A stretch of 64,000 bases of DNA, taken from positions 1-64,000 of the forward strand of contig NZ_JAAGLY010000012.1 of assembly GCF_010548375.1 (NCBI RefSeq), read 5' to 3'. Below the pieces are notes generated by a model. That model saw only the letters and a list, made by a program, of their open reading frames with translations. It ran no database searches and was not told the DNA's origin. This DNA comes from Streptomyces sp. SID13726. GTDB lineage: Bacteria > Actinomycetota > Actinomycetes > Streptomycetales > Streptomycetaceae. The position numbers and the translations under genes were made by a program. This document shows positions 1 to 7,496 of this stretch, piece by piece (the first letter of the stretch is position 1; every line of letters starts with the position of its first letter).

Positions 1-322
1 GGCCGGGAGCGGCCGGGGCGGCGGGAGCCGCGGGCCTCTCGGCGGCGGCCGGCTTGGGGGCCGGCGGGCGCGGGGCGGCCGGACGGGCAGCCTGCGCCGG
101 GGAGGGGGCTGCCGGCTTGGCCGGGGCAGCCTTGCGGGCGGAGGCGGGCTTGCCGCCTCCGTTGCCCTGCTGGAGGGCGTCCGTCAACTTACGGACGACG
201 GGCGCTTCGATCGTCGAAGACGCCGAACGGACGAATTCACCGAGTTCTTGGAGCTTGGCCATGACGACCTTGCTCTCAACCCCGAACTCCTTGGCGAGTT
301 CGTATACCCGGACCTTAGCCAC
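1..322 (-). CDS. infB: Translation initiation factor IF-2, N-terminal part (runs off the window)
   Basis: Only the first ~107 codons are inside the window; the gene continues beyond base 1. The product begins MAKVRVYELAKEFGVESK, the conserved IF2_N start, and then turns into an Ala/Pro/Lys-rich linker typical of long actinobacterial IF-2. IF-2 is the GTPase that places initiator tRNA on the 30S subunit. I chose the GTG at 322 because AAGGAG lies just upstream on the minus strand and the first residues fit the family. It is the downstream member of the rimP-nusA-ylxR-infB operon, 162 bp after ylxR. The GTPase domain is not visible here. Confidence 0.95.
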   Translation of the reverse strand, partial: MAKVRVYELAKEFGVESKVVMAKLQELGEFVRSASSTIEAPVVRKLTDALQQGNGGGKPASARKAAPAKPAAPSPAQAARPAAPRPPAPKPAAAERPAAPAAPAAPG

Positions 323-484
323 TTCGCTCCTTTTAGGTCCGGTTGCGTCCGGACCGTCGCTACTTCATGGGCGTACTCATCGCGTGCTCATCGAGTGCTC
401 ATCGCAATCTCGACCTACTTCCAACTCGCGGGGTACCAGGGCCGCACGGGGGTTCCGCACGACGCTTCTTACGGTGTTGCCTGC

Positions 485-766
485 TCAGCAACTGTCTGTC
501 TGCTCGACGTACCGGCGCAACGCCTTTGTGTCGAGCGCTCCCGGGGCGCGCAGCGCCCGCGTGAACGCCCGGCGGCGTACCGCCTGGTCGAGACAGACCA
601 GGGCGGGGTGTACATACGCACCCCGGCCGGGCAGCGTACCGCGAGGATCAGGGACGCACTCGTCCTTGATCGCCACGATGCGCAGCAGATCGGTCTTGGC
701 CGCTCGCTGCCTGCACCCCACACAGGTGCGCTCAGGGCATGCGCGGGCGCGCGTCCGGCCAGACAC
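485..766 (-). CDS. ylxR: YlxR family RNA-binding protein (DUF448)
   Basis: A 93-residue basic protein with the family signature ERTCVGCRQR near residues 12-21 and a GRGAYVHP motif near residues 48-55. YlxR proteins are small nucleic-acid-binding proteins that lie between nusA and infB in many bacteria; a regulatory role with RNase P or transcription has been proposed for some. Length and position between nusA and infB are exactly as expected. The start is the ATG at 766; the 127-bp gap to nusA holds a perfect hairpin (832-857). Confidence 0.93.
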   Translation of the reverse strand: MSGRTRARACPERTCVGCRQRAAKTDLLRIVAIKDECVPDPRGTLPGRGAYVHPALVCLDQAVRRRAFTRALRAPGALDTKALRRYVEQTDSC

Positions 767-831
767 TCTTAAGTCTACCTCCCCGTACCGACCTCACCCC
801 TTCGGGGCAGGGATCGAACGGTTGTTGTCGT

Positions 832-857
832 GATCCAAGCCATCGACGGCTTGGATC
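832..857. terminator. Perfect 10-bp hairpin between nusA and ylxR
   Basis: GATCCAAGCC at 832-841 pairs with GGCTTGGATC at 848-857 around a 6-nt loop. It lies in the nusA-ylxR gap. No T-run follows on the transcribed (minus) strand, so it may be an attenuator, a processing site or a partial terminator rather than a strong terminator. Confidence 0.5.
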
Positions 858-893
858 TATTCCCCAGCCTGTACCGCGGGCCGGTTCGGGGCC

Positions 894-1880
894 CTATTCC
901 GCGGCCTGCTCGGTGTCCGGACGGATGTCGATCCGCCAGCCCGTGAGCCGGGCCGCGAGCCGGGCGTTCTGCCCTTCCTTGCCGATGGCGAGGGAGAGCT
1001 GGTAGTCGGGGACGGTCACGCGCGCGGAGCGGGCGGCCATGTCCACGACCTCGACCTTGGAGACCCGGGCCGGCGACAGCGCGTTCGCCACCATCTCGGC
1101 CGGGTCGTCCGACCAGTCGACGATGTCAATCTTCTCGCCGTTCAGCTCGCCCATGACATTGCGCACCCGGCCGCCCATGGGCCCGATGCAGGCGCCCTTG
1201 GCGTTCAGGCCCGAACGGGTGGACCGGACGGCGATCTTGGTGCGGTGACCGGCCTCGCGGGCGATGGCGGCGATCTCGACGGACCCGTCGGCGATCTCCG
1301 GCACCTCCAGGGCGAAGAGCTTCTTCACCAGGTTCGGGTGCGTCCGGGACAGCGTCACGGAGGGACCGCGCACACCCCGCGCCACCCGGACGACGTACGA
1401 CCGCAGCCGCATGCCGTGCGGATACGTCTCGCCCGGGACCTGCTCCTGCACCGGCAGGATGGCCTCCAGCTTGCCGATGTCCACCAGGACGTTCTTCGGG
1501 TCGCGCCCCTGCTGCACGACACCCATGACGATGTCGCCCTCGCGCCCCGCGTACTCGCCGAGCGTCGCGTCGTCCTCGGCGTCGCGCAGCCGCTGCAGGA
1601 TGACTTGCTTGGCGGTGGTGGCGGCGATCCGGCCGAAGTCGGACGGGGTGTCGTCGAACTCCCGCGGCTCCTGGCCCTCTTCGAGCTCGTCGGGGTCTTC
1701 CTTCGCCCACACGACCACATGGCCGGATTCCCGGTCGAGCTTCACGCGCGCGTGGCGGTGGCTCCCGTCGGTGCGGTGGTAGGCGATGAGGAGGGCCGAC
1801 TCGATCGCCTCGACCAACAGGTCGAAGGAGATCTCCTTCTCCCGTACCAGGCCCCGCAGGGCACTCATGTCGATGTCCAC
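894..1880 (-). CDS. nusA: Transcription termination/antitermination factor NusA
   Basis: A 328-residue NusA that binds RNA polymerase and modulates pausing, termination and antitermination. An N-terminal polymerase-binding domain (about 1-112) is followed by an S1 domain (about 113-180, GREGDIVMGVV), a first KH domain with NAKGACIGPMGGRVRNV near 230 and a second KH domain with LAIGKEGQNARLAARLTGW near 295-310. It lacks the C-terminal acidic repeats of the E. coli protein, normal for actinobacteria. The open frame extends far upstream, but the GTG at 1880 has GAGGAGG upstream, lies 2 bp after the rimP stop and gives the usual MDIDMSALRGL start. Confidence 0.96.
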   Translation of the reverse strand: MDIDMSALRGLVREKEISFDLLVEAIESALLIAYHRTDGSHRHARVKLDRESGHVVVWAKEDPDELEEGQEPREFDDTPSDFGRIAATTAKQVILQRLRDAEDDATLGEYAGREGDIVMGVVQQGRDPKNVLVDIGKLEAILPVQEQVPGETYPHGMRLRSYVVRVARGVRGPSVTLSRTHPNLVKKLFALEVPEIADGSVEIAAIAREAGHRTKIAVRSTRSGLNAKGACIGPMGGRVRNVMGELNGEKIDIVDWSDDPAEMVANALSPARVSKVEVVDMAARSARVTVPDYQLSLAIGKEGQNARLAARLTGWRIDIRPDTEQAAE

Positions 1881-1882
1881 GG

Positions 1883-2380
1883 CTACGCCTCCTCTTCGTT
1901 CTTGTCTTTGCGGTTGAACTCGACCTGCACGCGCGCCTTGTCGATGTCGGAGAAGGCAAGTCTGCGGGCGGTGGCCTTGCGGCCCTTCACGCCGGGCACT
2001 TCGAGGTCGAGGCCCTCGTCGTCGACCGTGAGGATCCGGGCCACCAGCTCGTCGCCCCCGGTCAGCTGGAACTTGACCAGCCGGCTCACGGCGCGCTCGT
2101 AGTGGCGGTGCTCCTTGAGGAGGCGCTCGGCGCCCGGGGTGCCGACCTCCAGGGTGTACTCCCCCGCGCCCATCGCGTCGCCCTCGTCCAGCTTCGCCGA
2201 GAGCGCGCGGCTCACATCGGCGATCTGGTCCAGGTCGGCTCCGGTGTCGGAGTCGACGACGACGCGCAGCACTCGCTTCCGTCCGACGGAGTCCACTGCG
2301 ATCTCTTCGAGATCCAGGCCCTGGGAGGCGACGAGCGGTTCCAGGAGCTCTCGCAGCCTCTCGCTCTGGGTGGTGCTCAT
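1883..2380 (-). CDS. rimP: Ribosome maturation factor RimP
   Basis: A 165-residue RimP, needed for 30S subunit assembly. The N-terminal domain (about 1-88) contains GLDLEEIAVDSVGRKRVLRV and the EYTLEVGTPGAERLL segment; the C-terminal SH3-like domain covers about 92-155. The end is acidic/basic (RKDKNEEEA). It is the first gene of the rimP-nusA-ylxR-infB operon. The ATG at 2380 has GAGGAG about 8 nt upstream. The 176-bp gap to the divergent lipoprotein gene must hold the operon promoter. Confidence 0.95.
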   Translation of the reverse strand: MSTTQSERLRELLEPLVASQGLDLEEIAVDSVGRKRVLRVVVDSDTGADLDQIADVSRALSAKLDEGDAMGAGEYTLEVGTPGAERLLKEHRHYERAVSRLVKFQLTGGDELVARILTVDDEGLDLEVPGVKGRKATARRLAFSDIDKARVQVEFNRKDKNEEEA

Positions 2381-2556
2381 CCGGGTGACTCCTCGGCCGC
2401 GTGTGCTGTTGTGGGTAGGTCGCGTGTCTGGTCAAAGGGTATCCGGTCGCAGGGGGTGTTGCCGTCCAGGTGACCTCGGATGCGCGGGTACCGTGATCGC
2501 CGGCGGGCCCGACCTCCCGCCCGTGTGTTCGTACGAGCTTCCCGAGGACGTCAGCC

Positions 2557-3087
2557 GTGCCGTACCCCCCGCCGCCCAGCACCCCCTCGGGGCCGCGCCG
2601 AAGGTCCCTGCTCGCCTCGGTCGCCGGGGGCGCCCTGTTGGTGGGCTGCTCCGACGGGAGCGGAGGTACCGAGGAGGGCACCGCCGGCAGCCCGTCCGTC
2701 GTCGAGCGGGCACGCGTGCGTGCGGCCCGGGACAGCCGGGGGATCGTCGAGCGCTACGACGCCGTCCTCGCCGTCCATCCGGCGCTCGCGGGACGGGTGG
2801 AGCCGTTGCGGGCGGAGGCGGTACGGCATGTGGAGGCGTTCGGGGGGTCGGTCGCCAAGGCCGGGCCCGGCGCTTCGACCAGCGCCTCTCCCTCCGCGTC
2901 GCCCTCGGTCACCGTCCCCACGACCGAGAAGGACGCCCTCGCGCAGCTCGCCGCCGCCGAGCGGACGCTCGCGGACCGGCGGGCGAAGGACCTGCTGGAC
3001 GTGCCGGGCGAGCTGGCCCGGCTGGTGGCCTCGGTCGCGGCGGCCGGTGCGGCCCACGCCTATCTGCTGACGGAGAGTGCCCGGTGA
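2557..3087 (+). CDS. Putative Tat-type lipoprotein, first gene of a ferritin-like pair
   Basis: A 176-residue protein of unknown function. Its N-terminus has a twin-arginine-like stretch RRRSLLAS (residues 14-21), a hydrophobic segment and a lipobox LVGC, so Cys31 is the likely lipidation site after export. The mature part is mainly helical (for example QLAAAERTLADRRAKDLL) with a short Ser/Pro/Ala linker near 105-125. The start is a GTG with GAGGA upstream. Its stop overlaps the start of the next gene (GTGA), so the two are translationally coupled and probably act together. Confidence 0.75.
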   Translation: MPYPPPPSTPSGPRRRSLLASVAGGALLVGCSDGSGGTEEGTAGSPSVVERARVRAARDSRGIVERYDAVLAVHPALAGRVEPLRAEAVRHVEAFGGSVAKAGPGASTSASPSASPSVTVPTTEKDALAQLAAAERTLADRRAKDLLDVPGELARLVASVAAAGAAHAYLLTESAR

Positions 3088-3554
3088 GCGAGAAGCAGGA
3101 ACTGGCGGCCTTCCAGAAGGTGCTGGCCGCCGAGCACGCGGCGGTGTACGGCTACGGCGTCGTCGGCGGCCGTATCCGCGAGGGCCGGCGCGCCGAGGCC
3201 AAGGCCGCCTACGACGCCCACCGGGCCCGCCGGGACGCCCTCGTGCGCGAGGTGCGGGACCTGGAAGGGACGCCGGTGGCCGCGTCGGCTGCGTACGCCC
3301 TGCCCTTCCCGGTGCCGGACTCGGCCGCGGCGGTACGGCTCGCCGCCGAGCTGGAGGACCGGGTGGCCGGGGTCTACTCCGACCTGGTGCGGGCCACCGG
3401 GGGCGGGCGACGGGGCACGGCCGCCGAGGCGCTCAGGGAGGCCGCGGTGCGCGCGGTGCGCTGGCGGGGCGAGAGCGTAGCCTTCCCTGGGCTCGCCGAG
3501 CGGGCGGCCACGACATCGCCGACGGCATCGCCCGCGGTGTCACCCACGACCTGA
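3084..3554 (+). CDS. Ferritin-like domain protein (DUF4439)
   Basis: A 156-residue helical protein beginning MSEKQELAAFQKVLAAEHA, with AEHAAVYGYGVVGG typical of the DUF4439 ferritin-like family. In this family a four-helix bundle is predicted, but metal binding has not been shown to my knowledge. The C-terminus ends in a Thr/Ser/Pro-rich tail. The GTG at 3084 overlaps the stop of the lipoprotein gene by 4 bp. The physiological role is unknown. Confidence 0.8.
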   Translation: MSEKQELAAFQKVLAAEHAAVYGYGVVGGRIREGRRAEAKAAYDAHRARRDALVREVRDLEGTPVAASAAYALPFPVPDSAAAVRLAAELEDRVAGVYSDLVRATGGGRRGTAAEALREAAVRAVRWRGESVAFPGLAERAATTSPTASPAVSPTT

Positions 3555-3581
3555 CACGGCACGGAAGGGAACACCTCGCGC

Positions 3582-4472
3582 ATGGCTTTCGAACCGCCCC
3601 AGCGGCTGGTGCGGGCGCTCGGCGAGAGCGCTCCGGACGGTGACGAGTGGGTGGAGAAGCTGCCCGGGACCGCCCAGGAGGCCGTCGCGCAGCGCGAGTT
3701 GACCGTGGAACGGGTGCAGGTGCCCGGCGGGCGCAGCAGCCTCGTCGTGCTGGTGCGGCGGGCGGACGGGACGCCTGCCGTGCTCAAGCTGGTGCCGCCC
3801 AGGTCCCGGCCGGAGAGCGAGCGGGCGGCCCTCGCGCACTGGGCCGGGCGAGGGGCCGTACAACTCGTGGAGCCCTTCGTCGCCGAGGGCGCGCTGCTGC
3901 TGGAGCGGCTGCATCCGGATGTCTCCGTGCGGTCGTTGCCGGAGGCGAAGGCGCTGCTGGAGGCGGCGGGGACGCTGCGGCGGCTGTGGGTGGAGCCGCC
4001 CGGGGACCATGTCTTCGAGACGGTGGCCGAGCGGACGGGGCGGCAGGCCGAGGCGATGCGGGGTGCTTCCGCGGAGGTGGGGGCGCTGGTGAGCGCGGCG
4101 CTCGATGTGCGGGAGTCGTTGCTGGCCGCGTCTGTGGAGTCGCGGTTGCTGCACGGGACGTTTCGGCAGAGCAAGGTGCTGGCCGGGGAGCGGTCGCCGT
4201 GGCTTGCGGTGGGGCCGGATCCGGTGGTGGGTGAGTGTGCGTTCGATCTCGCTCGGCTGGTGCGGGACCGGGTGGAGGATCTGATCGGCTCGCCGTCGGG
4301 GGCGGCGATCGCGCGGCGGCGGGTGAAGCGGCTGGCGGAGTCGTTGGAGGTCGATCAGGAGCGGTTGCGGGGGTGGACGTTGTTCCGGGCCGTGGAGTCC
4401 GGGGTGCGGGCGTTGCGGGTGGGGCGGCCGAAGGATGCCGAGTTGTTGCTGGAGTTCGCCGGGTGGCTTTGA
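3582..4472 (+). CDS. Aminoglycoside/hydroxyurea phosphotransferase-like protein with degenerate active site
   Basis: A 296-residue protein related to the APH(6)/hydroxyurea resistance kinase family (PF04655-like). The N-lobe has VLKLVPP with an invariant-type Lys near 68, and the C-lobe ends with FDLARLVRDR. The catalytic loop, usually HGDLHxxN, reads HGTFRQSK near residues 190-197, so the catalytic Asp and the Asn are missing. The downstream DxxP-type metal-binding segment reads VGPDPVVGE rather than IDPKPLVGE. It therefore looks like a pseudokinase, or a protein with another role. It follows the ferritin-like gene by 27 bp and may be in the same transcript. Confidence 0.75.
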   Translation: MAFEPPQRLVRALGESAPDGDEWVEKLPGTAQEAVAQRELTVERVQVPGGRSSLVVLVRRADGTPAVLKLVPPRSRPESERAALAHWAGRGAVQLVEPFVAEGALLLERLHPDVSVRSLPEAKALLEAAGTLRRLWVEPPGDHVFETVAERTGRQAEAMRGASAEVGALVSAALDVRESLLAASVESRLLHGTFRQSKVLAGERSPWLAVGPDPVVGECAFDLARLVRDRVEDLIGSPSGAAIARRRVKRLAESLEVDQERLRGWTLFRAVESGVRALRVGRPKDAELLLEFAGWL

Positions 4473-4501
4473 GGGTGCGTTGTCGGCTGCGGGGCGGTGG
4501 G

Positions 4502-4530
4502 GGCTGGTCGCGCAGTTCCCCGCGCCCCTG
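4502..4530 (+). repeat. Streptomyces interspersed repeat, copy 1
   Basis: Core GGTCGCGCAGTTCCCCGCGC followed by CCCTG, between the convergent APH-like and ferredoxin genes. The same core recurs, with small changes, near 6521, 22965, 30750 (inverted), 57301, 57400 and 57699 (inverted). Confidence 0.8.
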
Positions 4531-4536
4531 GGTGGG

Positions 4537-4737
4537 TCACCTCGCCGCCAGTTTCAAGGCGAGGACCGGGCAGTCCGCCGCTGCTCTGCGGGCTCGTTTC
4601 ACCGTTCGCGTGGGGACCGGATCGTCCCCGACCATCGGGTAGCCCCACTCGTCCAGTGCCACGTGTTCCGGGAGGAGTTCCGCGCACAGGCCGTGGGCCT
4701 TGCAGGAGGTCCAGTCGATGGTGATGCGGTGGTCCAT
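4537..4737 (-). CDS. Small single-cluster ferredoxin
   Basis: A 66-residue ferredoxin of the type usually carrying one [3Fe-4S] (or [4Fe-4S]) cluster. Cys12, Cys18 and Cys56 (TSCKAHGLC ... DCPVLAL) give the C-x5-C ... C-P pattern; a His sits at position 15 where a fourth Cys could be. It is the last gene of the redox operon, 1 bp after the NuoF-like gene, so it probably exchanges electrons with that protein. Similar ferredoxins also serve cytochromes P450, but none is encoded nearby. Confidence 0.9.
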   Translation of the reverse strand: MDHRITIDWTSCKAHGLCAELLPEHVALDEWGYPMVGDDPVPTRTVKRARRAAADCPVLALKLAAR

Positions 4738-4738
4738 G

Positions 4739-5953
4739 TCAGGACTCCTGGGGGACGGGGAGCAGGGGGGTGGGGTCCGTGGCCGTGCACAAGCCCCTTG
4801 CGTGGGCGTCGAGTTCGGGGGCGAAGGCGGTCAGGGCACTGCGGACCAGGCGGGTCGTGCCGTCGGGGTGGTGGCAGGCGCCCCGGCCCTCGACCAGGCC
4901 GGCCCAGCGGGAGAGGTCCTCGCGGGTGGTGCCCTGGGGGCCCGGGGTCGCCAGGGTCCGGAAGGCGGTGGCCATGCGGGGCAGGCCGTTGAGGCAGGGG
5001 CCGCACTGGCCGGCCGACTGGAGGGCCAGATAGCGCAGGACCCGGGCCGTCTCGGCGAGGCCGCAGCGGTCGGTGGGGAGGGCCGCGAGGACTCCGGCGC
5101 CCGCCGTCGAGGCGTCCAGGGTCAGGCCCGCCACCTCCGTCGCCGGGATCCAGGTGCCGTGGTAGCCGCCGAGGAGGACTGCCTGGACGCCGTGCGGCGG
5201 GAGCAGCCTGCTCAGCGGGATGCCGAACGGCGCTTCCACCACCCGGACTTCGCGTCCCGGTACGTGGACCGTGCACAGGGCGCTGCCGGGCTGGGCCGGG
5301 GTCCCCGCCGTACGGAACCAGTCGGCGCCGTACCGGGCGATCAGCGCGAGGTGGGCCAGGGTCTCCACGTTCTGGACGAGGGTCGGGGCGCGGCCCACTC
5401 CGCGTTCGCGGACCGGTGGGTCCTGGTGGGCGGGGAGGGCCGGGCCGCCGCCGACGTACCGGGCGAGCGCCGAGGACTGGCCGGACAGGAAGCTCTTCGG
5501 CAGCCGTACGACCTTGACGGGAACGGGGTCCCGGCGCTGGGCCAGGGCCTGCTCCAGCCAGGACGCGCCGTCCTCCACGGCCAGGTGGGCCTCCCCCGCG
5601 CCGATCGCCGCGGCGGCGACCTGGATGCCGTCCAGGACGAGGTGCGGTGAGAGGCGCAGCAGCGTCTTGTCCTTGCGGGACGCGGGTTCGCCCTCGGCTC
5701 CGTTGGCCACGACCACCGGCCCGCGTCCGGTACGGCGGCCCGCGTCGGCGACCGACACCAGCTTGCGGAACACCGGGAACGCGCCACCGCCCCGCCCGGT
5801 GAGCCCGGACTCGGCGACCGTGCGCAGGACGGCGTCGGGATCGCCGTACGGCAGCGGGCCGTAGCGCTGCTCGTGCGTGGTCAGGTCGGCCGGGCCGCCG
5901 CCGGGGGCGAGCAGTCGGGGGGACATGTGGACGTCGGGGAAGGTCATGGTCAC
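4739..5953 (-). CDS. NuoF/RnfC-like flavin and iron-sulfur oxidoreductase subunit
   Basis: A 404-residue homologue of the 51-kDa NADH-binding subunit of complex I. Visible are GLTGRGGGAFPVFRKL (about 50-65) for the flavin/NAD region, ANGAEGEPASRKDKTLL (about 82-98), a central SLBB-like region and a C-terminal iron-sulfur region. In that last region the usual SCGxCxPC reads SAGQCGPC near 312-320, so the first cluster Cys is Ala; a further Cys lies near 358. Start: the GTG at 5953 overlaps the previous stop (GTGA) and has AAGGAG 7 nt upstream; an ATG at 5947 is possible. It likely passes electrons between the membrane heme protein and the ferredoxin; the direction is not known. Confidence 0.8.
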   Translation of the reverse strand: MTMTFPDVHMSPRLLAPGGGPADLTTHEQRYGPLPYGDPDAVLRTVAESGLTGRGGGAFPVFRKLVSVADAGRRTGRGPVVVANGAEGEPASRKDKTLLRLSPHLVLDGIQVAAAAIGAGEAHLAVEDGASWLEQALAQRRDPVPVKVVRLPKSFLSGQSSALARYVGGGPALPAHQDPPVRERGVGRAPTLVQNVETLAHLALIARYGADWFRTAGTPAQPGSALCTVHVPGREVRVVEAPFGIPLSRLLPPHGVQAVLLGGYHGTWIPATEVAGLTLDASTAGAGVLAALPTDRCGLAETARVLRYLALQSAGQCGPCLNGLPRMATAFRTLATPGPQGTTREDLSRWAGLVEGRGACHHPDGTTRLVRSALTAFAPELDAHARGLCTATDPTPLLPVPQES

Positions 5954-6501
5954 GGTCGGACTCCTTCGGCCGTGCGGAAGAGGGCCACGGAGGCGCGGAT
6001 GCCTGTGGCGGTGAGGACGGTCGCCACGCAGGTGATCGTCAGCCAGGTCATCCAGTCGGTGCCGGAGTCGGTGCCGATGCCTATGCCGTGGATCAGGGCG
6101 ATCGGCCAGCAGGCGTAGGCCAGCCAGTGGACCGCTCGCCAGGTGCGGTGGCCCACGCGCTGCCTGAACAGGCTGGTGATCAGGACCGCGAGCATCAGGT
6201 CGAGGGCGACGGTGCCGAGGCCGAGCCACAGGGGCTGGTAGTCGGAGACGAAGGGGACGAGCGCGTCCACGGCCGTGATGTTCACGTAGTCGTCGAGGAC
6301 GGCGAAGGCGATGTGCAGGGCGAGGAAGGCGGTGGCGGAGAGGGAGAGGGTGCGGTGGAGGGAGACCGTGCCGAAGCGGGGGAGGCCGGGGAGTCTGCCG
6401 CGCAGGCGGACGGCGATGCCGAGGAGGACGACCAGGGTGAAGAGGATCAGGCAGATCGCGCCGGTGGCTCTGTTTGCGTACCAGAGGGTTTCCGAGGTCA
6501 T
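5950..6501 (-). CDS. Ferric reductase-like / cytochrome b-type membrane protein
   Basis: A 183-residue integral membrane protein with about five to six hydrophobic segments. Two His pairs spaced 13-15 residues apart (LHRTLSLSATAFLALH; VHWLAYACWPIALIH) fit the heme-binding pattern of ferric reductase-like transmembrane proteins. It would carry electrons across the membrane. Its ATG overlaps the apbE stop (ATGA) and its stop overlaps the next gene (GTGA), so the operon is tightly coupled. No separate flavin or NAD domain is present in this polypeptide; the downstream NuoF-like gene may supply it. Confidence 0.8.
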   Translation of the reverse strand: MTSETLWYANRATGAICLILFTLVVLLGIAVRLRGRLPGLPRFGTVSLHRTLSLSATAFLALHIAFAVLDDYVNITAVDALVPFVSDYQPLWLGLGTVALDLMLAVLITSLFRQRVGHRTWRAVHWLAYACWPIALIHGIGIGTDSGTDWMTWLTITCVATVLTATGIRASVALFRTAEGVRP

Positions 6502-7496
6502 GCGGCTGTCCCCCGGTGGGGGTTGGTCGCGCGGTTCCCCGCGCCCTTGGCGGTGTTCGGCCAGCCCGGTGTCGTGATGACCAGGCCCTCCTTGGTGACC
6601 AGGCGGGCGGGCAGACCCAGCTTGGTGAGCCAGTGCTCGGCGCCTTCGGCCTTGACCAGGGCCGCCGTGCTCGCCGTGTTGGCTTCCGCGCAGGTGGGGG
6701 CCGCTACGGAGATCGTGCGCCAGGGGGTGCGGGCCGGGAGGCCTGTCCGGGGGTCCAGGATGTGGTGGAGGTCGTGGCCGTCCCGGCGCCAGGTGCGGGC
6801 CGCCGTGCCCGAGGTGGCGAGGCCTCCGCTGTGCAGGCCCACTGTCGTGTACGACCCCTGCGGCGGGGTTTCGTCGACCGTGCCGGTGACGTCCTGGACG
6901 CGGATCTGCCAGCCGTCGGCCGGGGGTTCGCCGGCGACGGCCGTGTCGCCGCCCAGGCTGACCAGGACTCCGCAGCCGGCGGTCTCGGCCAGGAGGGTCG
7001 CGGCGCGGTCGGCGGCCCAGGCCTTGGCGGTGGCGCCGAGGTCCAGGCGGATTCCGGGCGGGACAGTGACCGTGCCGGTCTCGCGGTCCAGGTGGATCCT
7101 GCGCCGGCCGGGGGCGCGCCTGACGGTGAGGCGGATCGGGCGGTCGTCCTCGCGGACCAGGGTGAAGTCGCGGTCGTAGCCGATGGCCTCCATCGCCGAG
7201 CCGACCGTGGGGTCGACGGCGCCGTCCGTGGCCTCGGCGGCGCGCAGGGCGACGTCCAGGGCCTCGGCGAGCAGGGGGCTGACCCGGACCGGGCGGCCCT
7301 GCGCGCCGTCCAGCGCGGCCAGTTCGGAGTCCGGGCGGAAGCGACTGCACGCCGCGTCGACCTCGGCGAGGTGCCGGGCCAGGAGCAGGTTGCAGGAATC
7401 CAGCAGGGCCGGGTCGGTGACGACCAGGCGGACGCTCGTACCGAGGGCGCGCCATTCGGAGGCCGCCGTGACGCGGGTCTGGAGGGTCGCGGCCAT
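6498..7496 (-). CDS. apbE: FAD:protein FMN transferase ApbE
   Basis: A ~332-residue ApbE. This enzyme attaches FMN covalently to Thr/Ser of partner redox proteins, usually outside the cytoplasm. Family features: ACSRFRPDSELAALDG near 50-65, the Mg/FAD region LDLGATAKAWAADRAA, SLGGDTAV, HHILDPRTGLPA and the late segment CAEANTASTAALV. No signal peptide is evident at the chosen N-terminus. The start is the ATG at 7496 (TGATG overlap with the upstream stop) or the GTG at 7499. The last ~15 residues (KGAGNRATNPHRG) are encoded by an interspersed repeat and differ from a normal ApbE end. Confidence 0.92.
   Translation of the reverse strand: MAATLQTRVTAASEWRALGTSVRLVVTDPALLDSCNLLLARHLAEVDAACSRFRPDSELAALDGAQGRPVRVSPLLAEALDVALRAAEATDGAVDPTVGSAMEAIGYDRDFTLVREDDRPIRLTVRRAPGRRRIHLDRETGTVTVPPGIRLDLGATAKAWAADRAATLLAETAGCGVLVSLGGDTAVAGEPPADGWQIRVQDVTGTVDETPPQGSYTTVGLHSGGLATSGTAARTWRRDGHDLHHILDPRTGLPARTPWRTISVAAPTCAEANTASTAALVKAEGAEHWLTKLGLPARLVTKEGLVITTPGWPNTAKGAGNRATNPHRGTAA
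6521..6548 (+). repeat. Streptomyces interspersed repeat, copy 2, inside the apbE 3' end
   Basis: GGTTGGTCGCGCGGTTCCCC followed by GCGCCCTT matches the repeat at 4502 with a few changes. It lies within the last codons of apbE and encodes its C-terminal tail on the minus strand. Confidence 0.75.

Noticed and set aside
1881..2681. N-terminal extension of NusA
   Set aside because: The extension is antisense/out-of-frame to rimP; a GTG with a strong SD at 1880 gives the normal NusA start.
2115..3083. Long plus-strand open frame covering rimP and the lipoprotein gene
   Set aside because: Its first part is antisense to rimP and the middle part is out of frame with the lipoprotein; only the end from 3084 is the real DUF4439 gene.
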